Positions 24,991 through 37,305 of a stretch of 64,000 bases of DNA are shown piece after piece. The notes under the pieces are model-generated. The model did not search any database and had not been told where the DNA came from. It was given only the letters and a program-made list of their open reading frames with translations. Numbering within the stretch: position 1 is the first letter of the stretch; each line of letters starts with the position of its first letter. Location: NCBI RefSeq assembly GCF_030272615.1, contig NC_081412.1, positions 671,920,852-671,984,851 of the forward strand, in the 5' to 3' direction. Made by a program: the position numbers and the translations under genes. Origin of the DNA: Cryptomeria japonica (Eukaryota > Streptophyta > Pinopsida > Cupressales > Cupressaceae).

Positions 24991-26116
24991 GATGCCTACT
25001 AGAGGTAGACGCCATGTCCGTATGGGTACTTGACATAATCATCATCCTGAGGATTTTGACGGATCACGTCATGAGAAGCAATAACAAGGTTAGCAAGTTG
25101 GTGATGCAATTCTGCATTTGTTCAATGCAATTTGAGAGCTTCTTGGTCATTTGGGGCAAAGAAATGAGGAGAATCAGTAGGAGGATTCTAAGGAGCATGT
25201 GAGGGAACATAGATGTTCACCTTGGAGTAGATTTGAGGTGGATCAGGATGTAGTTGTAGCAGGTCATATGAGAGATCTTTTGAGGACTCACCCTCCTAGT
25301 TTCAGTGGTTCTAGCAGTGGTCTGGAGGTTGAGACTTGGTTGTTGGATATGGCCATGTGTTTTTCTATGAATCAATATAGTAGTAACACCATGGCGAGAT
25401 GTGTGATCATGCATATTCATGATTTTGCATCTACTTGGTGGTGGTGGCATATGGAGAAATAAAAGCTACGTCTAGACATTGCAATAGTTTCATCGGAGAT
25501 GTTTTTGGAGCTGTTTCATGCCCATTACTTGTTTGATAATTGGAGGTAGAGGAAGGTTGATGAGTTTCATGATTTGAGGTAGTAGGACATGTCAATCAAG
25601 CAGTATGAACCTAGGACTATGGAGGTAGCATGGTATGTAAGTTGAGCACTCTCAGTGATCACATTAGTGTTGAGGTTCAGACACATGAACCTAGCATTAT
25701 GGAGGTATATGTGGAGAAGACATAGTTGGTTAAAGAGAATCTTTCTATTAGTTTAGTAGGTACACGTGGTGTGTAGAGCCTTAGTGCACTAGCATCAGGA
25801 TTTGATTTGAGAGGTTATCAGTATCAAGCATCAGGACATGCTAGGAGTGATTCTCCATCATTGAGATGTGAGCATTTTTAGTAGAGGGGCTACTCTCAGA
25901 ATCATAATTCTTTTCGTAGACATAGATCACAAGGTGATAGAGAGTGTAGTAGCGAGCATGCTATTCAATTTTCAGGCTTCAAAGACATCATAGAGTTCTT
26001 ACAAGAACTCTAGTTGAGGAATTTTTTAGTATCCTAGTACATCGTTAGTCATTTGTGGTTTCACTATAGGGAGTTGTTTTACTTGTGGTCAATAGGGACA
26101 TTATGGAGCGAGTTGT
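24991..26116 (+). pseudogene. gag: Ty3/gypsy gag (capsid and zinc knuckle) of H, degraded
   Basis: A start-like MPTRGRR opens in another frame at 24991. The main capsid block is at 25199-25462 and reads RTHPPSFSGSSSG followed by VETWLLDM, the pattern of the gypsy retrotransposon-gag family. After a stop, the same frame continues through a Trp/His-rich capsid segment with several further stops. At 26075-26116 is a CCHC knuckle (CFTCGQ, stop, GHYGASC) with correct C-x2-C-x4-H-x4-C spacing if the stop is read through. The protein would package element RNA. It is broken by frameshifts and many stops, so it is a relic. No protease motif follows in the next 540 bases, which is unusual for this lineage. 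Confidence 0.7.
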
Positions 26117-26660
26117 TGACAACAATCTACTCATGTATCTATTCCATGACCAATAACTTCAGATCCCATAGTTGGTGATGCAAGGGGATCTCATAGTATG
26201 TATTCCAAATTAGATAATCATCAGGGTGAGCATTAGATAGTAGACGGAGCTTGTCTTGAGATCATGGATGAAAAATTTTCTTTAGTGACCGTGCACATTC
26301 AGTGGCATTAGGTTTTGATCCTTAGGGGTCGTGACATGGAGTTGGTAAGGGTCCAATGGGATCTAAGTGATGATTTATTAGTGTGTTTTGAAGGATGCAA
26401 CATGTTGAGAGGGTTATTTTCCCTACTTGTTTCAGGGTTCCAAGAGTAAGCCTGAGATAAGGGGGGAAGAAGTAGTGTCCCTCCTTGATTCAACATGCTT
26501 TTTTATGCATCGTTAGACTATATTGACATAGCTTAGACTATTTTGTGATGTTTTGATCAAATGCTTGTAGGTTTGTCTTATGATTTAGATTTTATTGTGG
26601 ATATTGGATATATTATATTGTGCTTGACATTATGATTACTTGGTATGATGAAATTTCTAG
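26117..26660 (+). other. Internal region of H after gag, no pol found
   Basis: About 540 bases follow the zinc knuckle up to the insertion site of element C. I find no protease (D-S/T-G), RT or integrase motif in any frame. The last five bases, tctag (26656-26660), form the left target duplication of C. Confidence 0.5.
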
Positions 26661-28120
26661 TGTATGTGGAAAATGAGGGCGACAAAAATGTAAAAGTCAG
26701 ATTCAAAAGACCCACACACCAATGAGACTCTTGGTGCAAGTTATAGCAACTATTTGAGATAGTTCATCTTCCCAAGTGATTTCCCATTGTTCTCTATCTC
26801 ATAAGATCCCTAAAGTCTCACTTTTTCTCTTAGATCACTTATCAAAGTGGCTTAGGAGAACTCCAAGAACGGGTGATATTTAATACTGAAACTATGATGA
26901 TTAAGCTAGCATAAAGATGATAATAAGATTATCAAATTTATCCTCACATGATATACTATTCTAGCATGGAGATTCTATGGTAGTAAAATGCTTCTAAATG
27001 TTATTATGATTGAACAAAGAGAGGCTACAATGCTTAGTAAAATGACTATAAGTTTGATATGCAAAGACTTGGATATATCATTAGTAAAATGACTATAAGT
27101 TTGATGCATAAAAACTTCTACATCAAAATGAGAGAATGAGAGCTCTATTTATAGGAAAAATAGGGCAATGGATGGTCAGGATTGGATAATCTCAACAAGG
27201 GCCAAGATTGAAAGTTAATCAATCCATGTTTACAATTCTCACCAATGAAATGGTGACAATTGTCAACAAGAGGTTGCTTGAGAGGAGATGTAAGAAGAAT
27301 TAAATGCTTTAGAAGACACAAAGGTTACCCTAGGAGGTAAGGGTTAAGGTTAGGTTATGGTTATCCAATGGATAAAGCTTTTACCCAAGGGGTAAACTCT
27401 TGTGCAAGGGTTAAAGGGATAACCAAGGGTAAAGCCATGAATGCTTGATGGGATCCTTAGATTATATGAGGGTTGAGTTAGAGAGAAAGTCTCTAACCAT
27501 GCAAGAAGGGTGAGTTAACCATTAATGGTTATGAAGATTTCGAGGACAAATTTGTAAGAGTCCTTCCAAATTTGGGGGAACTCAACAAGTTAGCTTGTTG
27601 AAGACATAAAGGCTTTATTGCTTTTAGAAGACTTTCCTCCAAATTTGAGAAGTGACCTCCTCAAATTTAGGGAAAGGACATGATTAGAAGTTGATTTGAC
27701 TAATTGGAAAGGATTAGAAGAATCTAGAAGGGCATTTAAGAGGCAAGTGGGAGATGTAGGATTTTGCAAGTGGATAGAGGAGGATTTTAATTAAAACAAA
27801 ATTACTTTATTTCAACAAAATACATGCAATTTTCATAAATACAAGTGGGGAATTTAAATAAATAAATTAAATTTATTTATTTGCAAGGATCAATTTAATT
27901 AAATGTAAATTTAATAAAAAAGGGAGAAATGGGAATTTAATTAAATAAAGTAATTTATTTAATTAAAGGCTAGAAAAGGTTTAGGTGAACTTAATTAAAT
28001 AAATTGAGTAATTCGTCTAATTAAATAGATGAATGTGAAGAAATTAATTAAAAAGAGGAATAGGGTTAAAATGAATATTAAGTATTCATTTAGGAAAGTG
28101 GTCAGATTTATACATCTACA
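26661..28120 (-). repeat. 3' LTR of element C (1460 bp)
   Basis: It pairs with 47470-48605 + 62157-62503; both share caaaaatgtaaaagtcag, ttaaggttaggtta and an end of the form atttatac[a/g]tctaca. AT-rich aattaaataaa/tttatttaatt blocks lie at 27850-28030, next to the LTR start on the minus strand, as in A and B. Confidence 0.88.
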
Positions 28121-28135
28121 TTTTGCCCCTCTTTG
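28121..28135 (-). promoter_or_regulatory. Polypurine tract of element C
   Basis: The + strand ttttgcccctcttt is, on the minus strand, AAAGAGGGGCAAAA ending at the LTR border, the same signal as in element B (AAAGAGGGCAAAA). Confidence 0.85.
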
Positions 28136-28696
28136 AAGTGATGTGTGTGCACATGTTGATTCAAAGAAAATTTGTCGGATATGTCAAAATTTGATCGATA
28201 TGATTCTGTGTGTCGAAGTGTCAATATGATGCCCCAAAATTGATAAATGATATTGATGATGCCCCCTCTGGAGATGAATCAAGGATTTAGTAAAAAAATT
28301 ATCAAGTTGATGAGCATTTTTGGATTAATCTCAATATGAGAATATTAACTCAATTGGATGCACATTATTGATTCATCTCTCGAAAATAATTTTGATCAGG
28401 TTAAAAATGAAAAAGTGAGAAAAATACATGCCCTACTTATTAACCATTTTGATTTTACCCTATTAAAAGGTAAAAAGTGATTACAAAAAATCATTTGCAC
28501 ATGTGTCTCTTTGTGATTGTGACATTGGATCTCTGACAACTATGTCGATGCCATATTCTTCGCACTGATTTGAGCTCCTCAGGTTATACGAGAGACCTGC
28601 TGCCTATGGCCCACTAGTAAGCGGTCGAAATATCTCTGCGTTTTGCATTGATTTTGTTCATTTTGATTTCATTTTTGAAATTTGGGTCAATTTTTA

Positions 28697-29025
28697 TCAG
28701 GTTAGCACGTAGGTTAAATCATTTAGCACATACGATAGGAAGGTTAGTTCATAGTGAAAACCTAGGTAGTTTAGCATCTGGGTAGCATATGGTAGCATGG
28801 GTGGAAGATAGGCTAGCACATAGGATGTTTTAGAGCATAGGATTTGCATAAAAGTGTATGGGGTAGGTTAGCGCATAGGATTACCAGGGTAGTGCAATGG
28901 AATTACTAGTTAGCGCGTGGGAGGGGTTTAGCGCATAGAGTATGATTTCTAGCACATTGATGAAAAAGGATAGCATATGAGTAACAAAATAATGCTTAGG
29001 AGCCCTGGTTTAGTGCGTAGGGTCC
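28697..29025 (+). repeat. Degenerate TTAGCGCAT motif array in the antisense leader of C
   Basis: Units such as ggttagcgcatagg, tttagcacatac and gttagcgcgtggg recur about a dozen times. They read in the sense of the PMD ORF that starts downstream (29757). The unit downstream of the core differs from that in B (ATAGG rather than TTTGT). Confidence 0.72.
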
Positions 29026-29139
29026 AAAGTTGATGAAAAAGTGATTTGCAGAATGCGTCATGAGTCGAATAGATTAGGTAGATGGCATAGATGTTAATAT
29101 GTGCCTATTGATTGTTCTGTTATGGTTCCTGATCCAATG

Positions 29140-29645
29140 TGAGTTCTTCTTTCTGATGATGTCCGATTCTGATATACTGGTGTAGGATGATCTGAGTCTA
29201 TCGCTATCAATATGAATTGCTTTCGATATGGAGTGCCAATATGATTGATTTTGAGTTTTATATGGATCTTGATGTTATTTTTTGATATGAGTCTGATTTT
29301 CGATAGGAGTCTTGATTTTCGATATGGTTCCTGCTGTTGATTTCTGATATGAGTGTTGATTTTCAATATGGTTCCTTGATGTTGCTTTCAATATGGTTCT
29401 TTTGATTGATTTCTCGATATGGATCTTTTATGTTGCTTATGATATAGATCTTTATTGTTGATTTCTGATATGAGTCATGATTTTCCATATGGTTCCTAAT
29501 TCTTGATTTCCGATATGATTCCTAATTTGATGCTTGCAATATGGGTCTTTGATTCTTGATATGGATCTTTTATTTCTCGATATGGGTCTTCAATTGATTT
29601 ATCATTATGGCTCTTTCATTCTTGATATGGGTCTTTGATTTATTC
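29140..29645 (+). repeat. GATATGG short tandem array upstream of the antisense ORF of C
   Basis: About eighteen degenerate ~25-30 bp units with the core ttgatttcygatatggntc. It sits between the motif array and the PMD ORF, the position held in B by the ATCAATC array. The sequences differ, so position is conserved rather than sequence. The small minus-strand frames across it are chance. Confidence 0.8.
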
Positions 29646-29756
29646 ATGGATTGATGTGAATATGTGTATGATGTGTTCTTTATATTCTTCATTGTTTCAA
29701 GTTAATTTTTCTTTGATTGGATATATCTGATGGATTGGGGAATTGATGATGGACAC

Positions 29757-31743
29757 TTGTTGTTTTGCAAGCAGAGCTTGGTGTGCTCCAATCTCGAGAG
29801 TGATTTCTAAGACCATGGTCATTGATTCCTCATTTGTCATAGGCTAACAAAGATTGTGTTGAGGGATGTGGGTTGTCCTCTTTACTAGACATACCTCATT
29901 ATATAATTAACCAGGGTTTATTGACAATGTTGGAAGAGAGGTGGCATAGTGATATGAACACCTTTTACTTGGGTACAAGAGATATGATAGTCACACCATA
30001 GGACTATTATCGAATTATGCGGATTCCTGTGGTTGGGGCCTTGTTGTTGTATGAGAAGACTGAGCAGGGTGGGACAGAGGCTCTCTGTCGCATCTTCTAG
30101 GATGATCAGATCAGTGGTTATGAGATCCCATGGTAGGAGTTTTTGGATTTTGGTTATGGTCCACTGCCATCTGTATTAGCAGATTTTCATTAGTGGATTT
30201 ATGTGTCCCGATTCTAGGTCGAATGGACTAGCCATGTGATGGGGGTTGGTGCTGGAGGACATGGTGACACAGGGATGTATGTTTGCATGGGGGTCCTCTA
30301 TTTTTGCCCATCTATATAGAGAGCTTCACTAGGTGGTATATCTAGGATATTTTAGTTTATAAGTTGGGGTGACATTGTTACAATTGTGGGTTTGGGAGCA
30401 TATTCCTGTGTTGAGATCACTTATAGATAGGGATAGGCCAGTTGGTCGGGCTTAAATTTATGAGAATACAGGTGTAGTTGTCCAGTGTAAGCTGGGCAAA
30501 CTAGAGCATTGGTGGAGAGAATTGGATGATATTCATATAGTCATTTGGAGACCATATATGGATTGTGAGGTGTGGGCAAAGGTCAGGATAGAGATGCCCT
30601 ATGTATATAAGTTGACGTATTTGATAGGAAGGATGCCCTTTATTATTGAGCAATTCTTTCATAGTCGTGTTCAGTGGTAGTAGGGTAGACAACAGGGCAT
30701 GCCAGAGGGAGCTTGTTTATATGCTCATTGGCGATAGGATGTGTCAAAGTGGGGACCCACTTTAGATAGTGTATGAATAGTGGAGGAGTATATGACATTG
30801 GCAAGGTAGATCTAGGATTATGGGGTTGTGCTTGCGGATGCAGGTATGACAAGGGATTTTTTAGCTTACTTCATGGCACATAGAGTGGCATGTATATTTG
30901 ATCTAGCAGAGATGCTACCTGCTTTTGATGATGATGAGGATGAGGAACCATAGAGGCGAGGAGGAGTCAGACGAATACATGAGGAGGGAGAGGAGATAGG
31001 AGAGGGAGGTGGAAATGGGGGAGGAGGTGGAGGATGAGTCGGTGGTTGAGGAGGTGGTGGATTAGATAGAGGGAGAGGAGGAGGAGGAGATAGAGGGAGA
31101 GGAGGAGATAGAGGAGGTGGACTTATTCTTAGTACTAGTGGGGTTGGCAGGGTAAAGGCTTTGCTAGCTATGGTGGGTGGTATGGAGGATGATAGGCGAC
31201 CTGCGCAAAGGAGGAGATTTGATGTTTTACCTCCACCAGCGCCTTGGATAGGGACAGGTGTGTGTGGAACCACAACACAAGTACCTATTCAGATTAGGGT
31301 ACCCACCCATTAATAGGATTCATAGATTAGAGTGATACAGGTCATGGTGCAGGAGCTGCAGGCACAGGTGCTAGCACAACAACACCAGATTACATAGGTT
31401 ATGGTAGAGCAGGATATAGAGAGAGAGCACCAAGGTCGGGCAGAGGACCTTGCTGATAGATTTGGGAGAGCAACAACTGGTTCCCTAATGCGGGACACAT
31501 AGAGATATATAGTACTCAGCCAAGGAGGATGAGTATTATAGGTGTCTATATGAGGAGGTGGTCCCTATAGATCACAAAGCTCCTATCTATGCTGCAATGG
31601 CGTCCAGTCAATCTAGTCGCAGTCATATGAGGACAGAGAGTAGGGGTGTTATGGGGCTTTCCCGATGTGATCCACCTGATGGAGATCCAGGAGTTGGAAC
31701 ATCTACTCCCATACTGTCAGCCTCAAAAGATAAACATGCCTGA
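29757..31743 (+). pseudogene. Antisense ORF of C: plant mobile domain protein with Gly-rich tail
   Basis: Antisense to the pol of C. PMD blocks: NQGLLTMLEERWHSDMNTFYLG, then DYYRIMRIPVVGALLLY, EHWWRELDDIHIVIWRPYMD and LIGRMPFIIEQFFHSRVQW, each aligning with the B copy. Then DDDEDEEP (30924-30950), a Gly/Glu/Arg-rich low-complexity stretch (30950-31130), a Gln/Glu-rich coiled-coil-like part (31330-31480) and a tail with RGVMGLSRCDPPDGDP, similar to the GGVMGPP tail in B. It is interrupted by many stops. PMD proteins act in silencing and meristem maintenance in plants, and transposons carry PMDs too; the role in this element is unknown. Confidence 0.75.
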
Positions 31744-33086
31744 GAGACCTTTCTCTATTATTTTTGATCATTTTGGAGATATATATATATATATAGCACT
31801 TATTTTCTCTAATCCACATGTGATGTGTTATTGATGATGATTTATGGTATGCTTTGATATGATGATTCTATGATGATGATTTTATTCTTAGATAATAATG
31901 CCCTTGATTCTGATTATGATGTGAATATATGATTCGTGATGAGATGAGTGAGAATGTGATGATGTATTGCATTGATTACTTTGATTTATGAGATGTATCT
32001 TGAAAATGAGATGTATGATAATGATAATGATGTGATATTAAAATGATATGAAACCTAATGTAATTTTTAAAATGTTATGCAACTAAATGCATGATTTAAA
32101 TGATATGCAACTAAATGCATTATTTAAATGATATGCATGTTTTTGATTTTGTCATTGTCATACCTGTATAGTCACTTGTTTGTGCTCTATTTTATTTGTC
32201 ATCATTGAGCTTTTGATATGTTGGAAGTTAATACAAGCATCATGGTATAATTGAACCATAATGACTTGAGTAAAACTTACATGAATTTTGATATTGCAAG
32301 GTGACAAAAGCATCGAGGTATAATTGAACCAAGACAACCTGAGTGTTGCTTGTGTAAAATAGACAAGAGTTAACCATTTGTATGTGCAAACTGGAAAATG
32401 TCTTCAATGATATGTTTCCAATCCTGTCTTGAAACAAATTTTTACTGTACGAATGATCGCCTTACAGACATAAAACTATAAGAAAAATATTGGATTCCTT
32501 CGTTGCATCTCTAGCTTAATGCATCCTCAAGTAGCTTAAGAGATCTAATAATTCAAAATTAAGATACAAAATAGTCAAAACCTCATGCTATATGTAAACA
32601 AATCATAATTCAGAAAATCATCCATCATGAGTGTGTTAAAGTTTTCAGCTGGATAATGGTCTTGTTTTCTAGCGTGATGAGTAGTTGTTGGCATTGTTTC
32701 CTAGCATGCCGCGATCCTTGTTGTCTATTATCGGAATGTTAAAGTGAGAGGAATTATGCTCCTAGTCATAGATATCTAATGATGTGGATGTATATGTTGA
32801 TCACCAAGCCATTGTAGGATATGATATGGAGAACATTTTTTGGATGATCAAGGATAGTGACTACACTAAGAATGTCCGGGATAATGCTGTAGAAATAAGT
32901 GTTGGGAGATGACCATTAGCTAAGACTTAGATGGATCAAAGATATGAAACTGATAGATAGAGGAGTTGTTATCTCACAAATAGCTCCTATTGCCAGGTTT
33001 TCACTAGTTTTATAGCACTTTTTATTTTTATTTTTTATTTTTTATTTTATTTTTATTTTTTTTGCTTTTTCCATGCATTGGACAAT
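31744..33086 (-). other. Region between integrase and antisense ORF of C
   Basis: Non-coding. 31830-32160 is rich in atgatgatt-type units, a counterpart of the catcat-rich region in B. A T-rich run with (ttttattt)n lies at 33023-33062. I see no gene. Confidence 0.4.
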
Positions 33087-34235
33087 TCAAGTGTAGAATT
33101 TATTCAGATGAATGTTGTTGGTTGGTTCATCGAGAACATCCCCTTCTGAAATTTTTAACTGATAGGTGCCTAATCTATACATTGATATGATGATAAAGGG
33201 ACCCAACCAGTTAGGTTCAAACATCCCCTTCTTTTCTCGATCTTGTTGATTTCTTGGATTTTCCTTTAGTACAAGATCACCGACTTTGAAAGCCCTATGG
33301 ATGACTCTGTGATTATAGCTTCTGCACATTCACTGTTGGTATGCCTTGAGATGGTCATAGTCATGTCATTTTTCATCTAGAAGCTCTAGTTCATGCAACC
33401 TGTTTACTTGATATTCCTCATCTAGTATGAGGCCCTTCAAAGATACTTGGAGAGATGGGATTTCTACCTCAAGAGGTAATATTGCTTCTCAATCGTACAC
33501 TAATGAATATGGTTTTACCCCTATAGGTGTCCGGATACTAGTCCTGTATTCCCAAAGTTCCAAATTGATTTGTACATTCCAATCTTTGCCCACATCATCT
33601 ACTATTTTCTTGAGGATTTTCAGAATTATATTATTGGATGCTTTCGCTTGACCATTCCCCTATGGGTAGTAAGGTGTGGAGAAGTGATGTTAGATTTTGA
33701 ATCATTCACATTAATTTGAAGAAGAAGGATGAATTTTCCCTACTAAATCAAGTCCCCATTGATAAAAAGGCCAAGATGTGGTTAATGGTTGTAGCTCTTG
33801 TGCTAGAGCATGGACAAGATTGCCATGAATTGGGCACTTAGGACATTTGTTTTCAAATTGATAGGACTCTTTCTCCATTGTAGGCCAGTAATATCCCATT
33901 CTCAAAATTTTATTTGTAAGAGTAGGACTACTTGAATGCGTACAATAGATACCATTGTGAAGCTTGTGTAAGGAAGAGTCAAATTTGTTACAATCAAGGT
34001 ATCGAAGAAGAGTACCATCTAGACCTCGATGGTAAAATGTGTTAGCAGTTAAGGTATAGCGGGATGCTTGTCGGATAAAGCTACATTTTTGGTTACGAGA
34101 TAGGTCAAGTAGGAGAGTATTGTTTGTAAGATAATCATAGATTGTCTCGTATAGAGGTGAGTCCGAACCAGTTAGGGCATAGATGACTTGGGATGCAGAA
34201 TTGTCATTGGCTAGGAAAAACAATTGCTCTGCCAA
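33087..34235 (-). pseudogene. Integrase of element C, core deleted
   Basis: The zinc-binding part is well kept (HNGIYCTHSSS, GYYWPTM, NKCPKCPIHGN), as is the first core block QWGLDLVGKIHPSSSN. At about 33710-33720 the sequence then jumps to a piece equivalent to FHIQHWFSTSYYP in element B. Roughly 190 bases are missing, including the TDNG block with the second catalytic Asp. The C-terminal part (RSYNHRVIHRAFKVGDLVL, FEPNWLGPF) ends in KFYT at 33087. This integrase cannot have been active after the deletion. Confidence 0.85.
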
Positions 34236-34239
34236 GAAC

Positions 34240-34749
34240 TCGTAAAGACTCTATTTCTTTGGAATTTGTAGTAGTGAAGTGATAGTGGCCATTACATCGA
34301 TAACTCTATTGTCCAATCTTGGAATTTTCTCAAAGGTGATGTGTACCAAGTACTGTTTGAAATCATCCACTATTCTCTTGTAAGGCAGGAACTTATCATC
34401 CTTTATTTGATATTCATTGTTGATTTGATTGATAACTAGCTGAGAATCCCCATAGACTCTTAATTTCATTATTTTCTATTCCACAACCATTTTGATTCCT
34501 ATTACCAAAGCTTCATATTTAGCGACGTTGTTGGTGCATGGAAACATCAGTCTATAAGATCTTGGAATGGTGTGTCCCTTTTGAGTGACGAACAAGCTGC
34601 TAGCACCCAATCCATGTTGTGTATAAGATCCATCAAAGTATAAGGTCAATTTCTTTTATGTGATAGTAAGGACATCCATGTCTAGAAATTCCACCTGTAG
34701 TGGTTGTTGATCTGGTAATGGTGCTTTTGCCAGTTTTGTGTACTAGATA
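34240..34749 (-). pseudogene. Second (archaeal-type) RNase H of element C
   Basis: Blocks LYFDGSYTQHGLGAS, FPCTNNVAKYEALVIG and VYGDSQLVINQINNEYQIKD correspond to the extra RNase H of Tat elements. The second block normally reads AEYEAL; here Glu is Lys. The B copy has kept this Glu but lost the Asp of GDSQ, so the two elements have lost different catalytic residues. Several stops are present. Confidence 0.82.
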
Positions 34750-36240
34750 TCAAACTCATTGAGAAACATGACCCATTTAGCAAATCATCCTATAAGAGCT
34801 GCTTTGTTTAGTAAATACTTGAGAGGATCATTTTTTTCTACTAGCTTGATTATATGGGCTAGCATGTAGTGGCAGAACTTTTGAGAGGCAAACACCACTG
34901 CTAAGGAAACCTTCTCAATGAATGCATAATTTAGCTCATATCCGTTCAAAGTTTTGTTGATGTAATATATAGCTCATTCCTTGCCTTCCAGATCTTCTTG
35001 TGCTAGCAGTGCCCCCAATGATACTTCTATTGTTGATATGTAAAGAATGAGCGTCTTGCTTGCTATTGGTGGTACTAAAACTGGCAGATTCATCAAATAT
35101 TGCTTGAGTTGGTAAAATGATTCCGCACACTTATCTGCCCATCTGAATGGTATATTCTTGTGAAGCAGATGATTGAATGCAAGATATTTATCTGCTAGTT
35201 GGGCTATAAACTACCTGATGGATTGTAGTCGTCCCTGCAAAGATCTGACTTGGCTAATATTGTTGGGAGGTGGCATTTCCATGATAGCCTTTTCCTTTCC
35301 TCGATCTACTTAACTGCCCTTTTCTGACATAATGTAGCCTAATAGTTTTCTTGATGTGACCTGGAAGACATGCTTCTTAGGGTTTAGTCTAACCTTGAAT
35401 TGTTCCAATCTTTGAAAGATTTTATCTAATATGCCTAGATGTTCTTCTTGGGTGAATTATTTATCCAGTAAATCATCCACATAGTCCTCCATGAAGGTAT
35501 GCAACATATCATGGAAGATTGTGGTCATGGCTCTTTGATAAGTTGCCCCAACATTTTTCAATCTGAAAGGCATGACGTTCCAACAATACATTCCCCATGG
35601 ATAGGTGAATGCATTTTTATCTTGATCCTTTAGGGCTATCTTGATTTGATTATAGCCAGAGAAACCATCCATTAATTATAACATTGTCTAGCCTACTGTT
35701 AGATCCACAATTATGTCAATGCTCGGTAAAGGAAAGTCATCCTTTAGACATGATTTGCTGACATCTCTAAAATCTGTACATATTCGAATACTTTTTTTAG
35801 GTCTTGAAACTGGTACAATGTTTGAAATCCATTCAGCATAGTCTATAGGTCAGATGAATCCAACATCTAATAACTTCTTTAGATCTTCTTTGACCAATAA
35901 TGCTACATGTAGATTCATTTTTCTTAATTTTTGCTTGATTAGCTTAGCTCCTGGAGTAATGGATAAATGATGCATGATCAAGTTTGGGTCTATTCTGGGC
36001 ATATCAACATATGACCAAGAAAAATTGCTTTTCTTTTCTTTGAAGAATTTGATAAAATCTGGTTGTTCCTCTTTTGTGAGTGATTCTGCTAGGTGTATGG
36101 CTTTGACTACTGCCTCAGTACCAATGTTTATTGATTGAGTTGTCTCAATCAATATTGGTGACCTTTCTTGATAATGCTTTGGAAGAGTGTCAAGTCACCC
36201 ATCTTTAGGTGCCTCAAAATGGTTTTCACCCTCAAATGTG
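34750..36240 (-). pseudogene. Reverse transcriptase and first RNase H of element C
   Basis: Lead-in INIGTEAVVKAIHLAESL and NFSWSYVDMPRIDPN, then VGFI, RICTDFRDVSK, LMDGFSGYNQIK, the catalytic YVDD at about 35472-35483, LLGYIMS, RSLQGRLQSI, and RNase H blocks with SLGALLAQ and AVVFASQKFCHYML. Stops near 35454, 35690 and elsewhere break the frame. Collinear with B but without the solo LTR. Confidence 0.9.
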
Positions 36241-37300
36241 TCCTTTACTTTTACTTTTTTGGGATCTAATATGATCATTGACTAGTTTTCACCATTAGAT
36301 CATTTGTTTCTTTCATTTTTGTGATTGAGAGACTTCACACTCCCCTGATTGCAGATATCATTATTTTTTTCACTGGTAGATCATCTTTCTGGATTAACTG
36401 AACATAGGTATTTGACAATGGATTCATCATCTAGGAATATTAGTAGATCATGGTGTTTAGGTTCTTCCCATTCTATGAGATCAGGATATATGAGCGGTAA
36501 GGAGTCATTTGGTGCGTTAAGATCAGCCATAGTAAGTGTCATGATAGAGTCACTATTATACTTGTCTGGGATGTAGTTTAGGTCTATGATATTTTCAAGG
36601 TCTTTGATGGTATTATCGTCGATGTATCCTTGTTTGTATTGTCACTGCTCGTTCTCACTAGCCTTGTAGATATGTCATGGTCCAAATTCAAGTGGTTGAG
36701 ATTATGAGCCTTGTCCCTCCTATGAAAGGGATGTGTATGAGTGGATGGTATCTACCTCAATATCTTAAATGATATCAAAACAACTATCAAATTCATATTC
36801 ATTAGAATCTGTTTCAGAATCACTATCTGAGGTTCTCTCACTATAGTTCATAGGTATATTGTATGGAGAGAAAAGATTACTGATGATTGACACTAGTTGG
36901 GTAGCTTTCTATGATTCAGAATCAGAGCCTCCTTGTACTCTTTGTATTTGTTCATACACTATTTCCCATTTGTGAGTAGTAATTTCTTTAGGTGATGGTT
37001 TTATCTTGGTTTGATCTGATTCTTGCACATGATGCAACTTCTTATAAGAAGCTTCTTCCCTTTGAATGGCCAGTTCTTCTTGTCATTTCTCATGGTCTTG
37101 ATGTTCTTTCTCATTTTGTATTTTTCCTACTACTTGGTTTAGTGCTTCTTGCCATGATTCTTCATTATATTTCTTATTTTCTCTCTAGTAAGGTTTCTGA
37201 TAGTTATTTTGCTTCTGTCGAGGCGGTACCTATTATACATATCCCAATTCTATTTTATCTCTTGCAAATTGTGAAGGAGGTTACAGGGGTTCTATAATGC
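36241..37300 (-). pseudogene. Protease-RT linker of the C polyprotein
   Basis: A charged linker with many stops on the minus strand. The recognisable anchor is LPLIYPDL (about 36500), matching LPLLYPEL in B; the rest is poorly conserved. It is rich in Ser, Asp and Glu. Function unknown. Confidence 0.5.
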
Positions 37301-37305
37301 CTTCT

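Noticed and set aside
30866-31273. Pro-rich 135-codon minus-strand frame
   Set aside because: Reverse complement of the Gly-rich tail of the PMD ORF of C; low complexity with no independent support.
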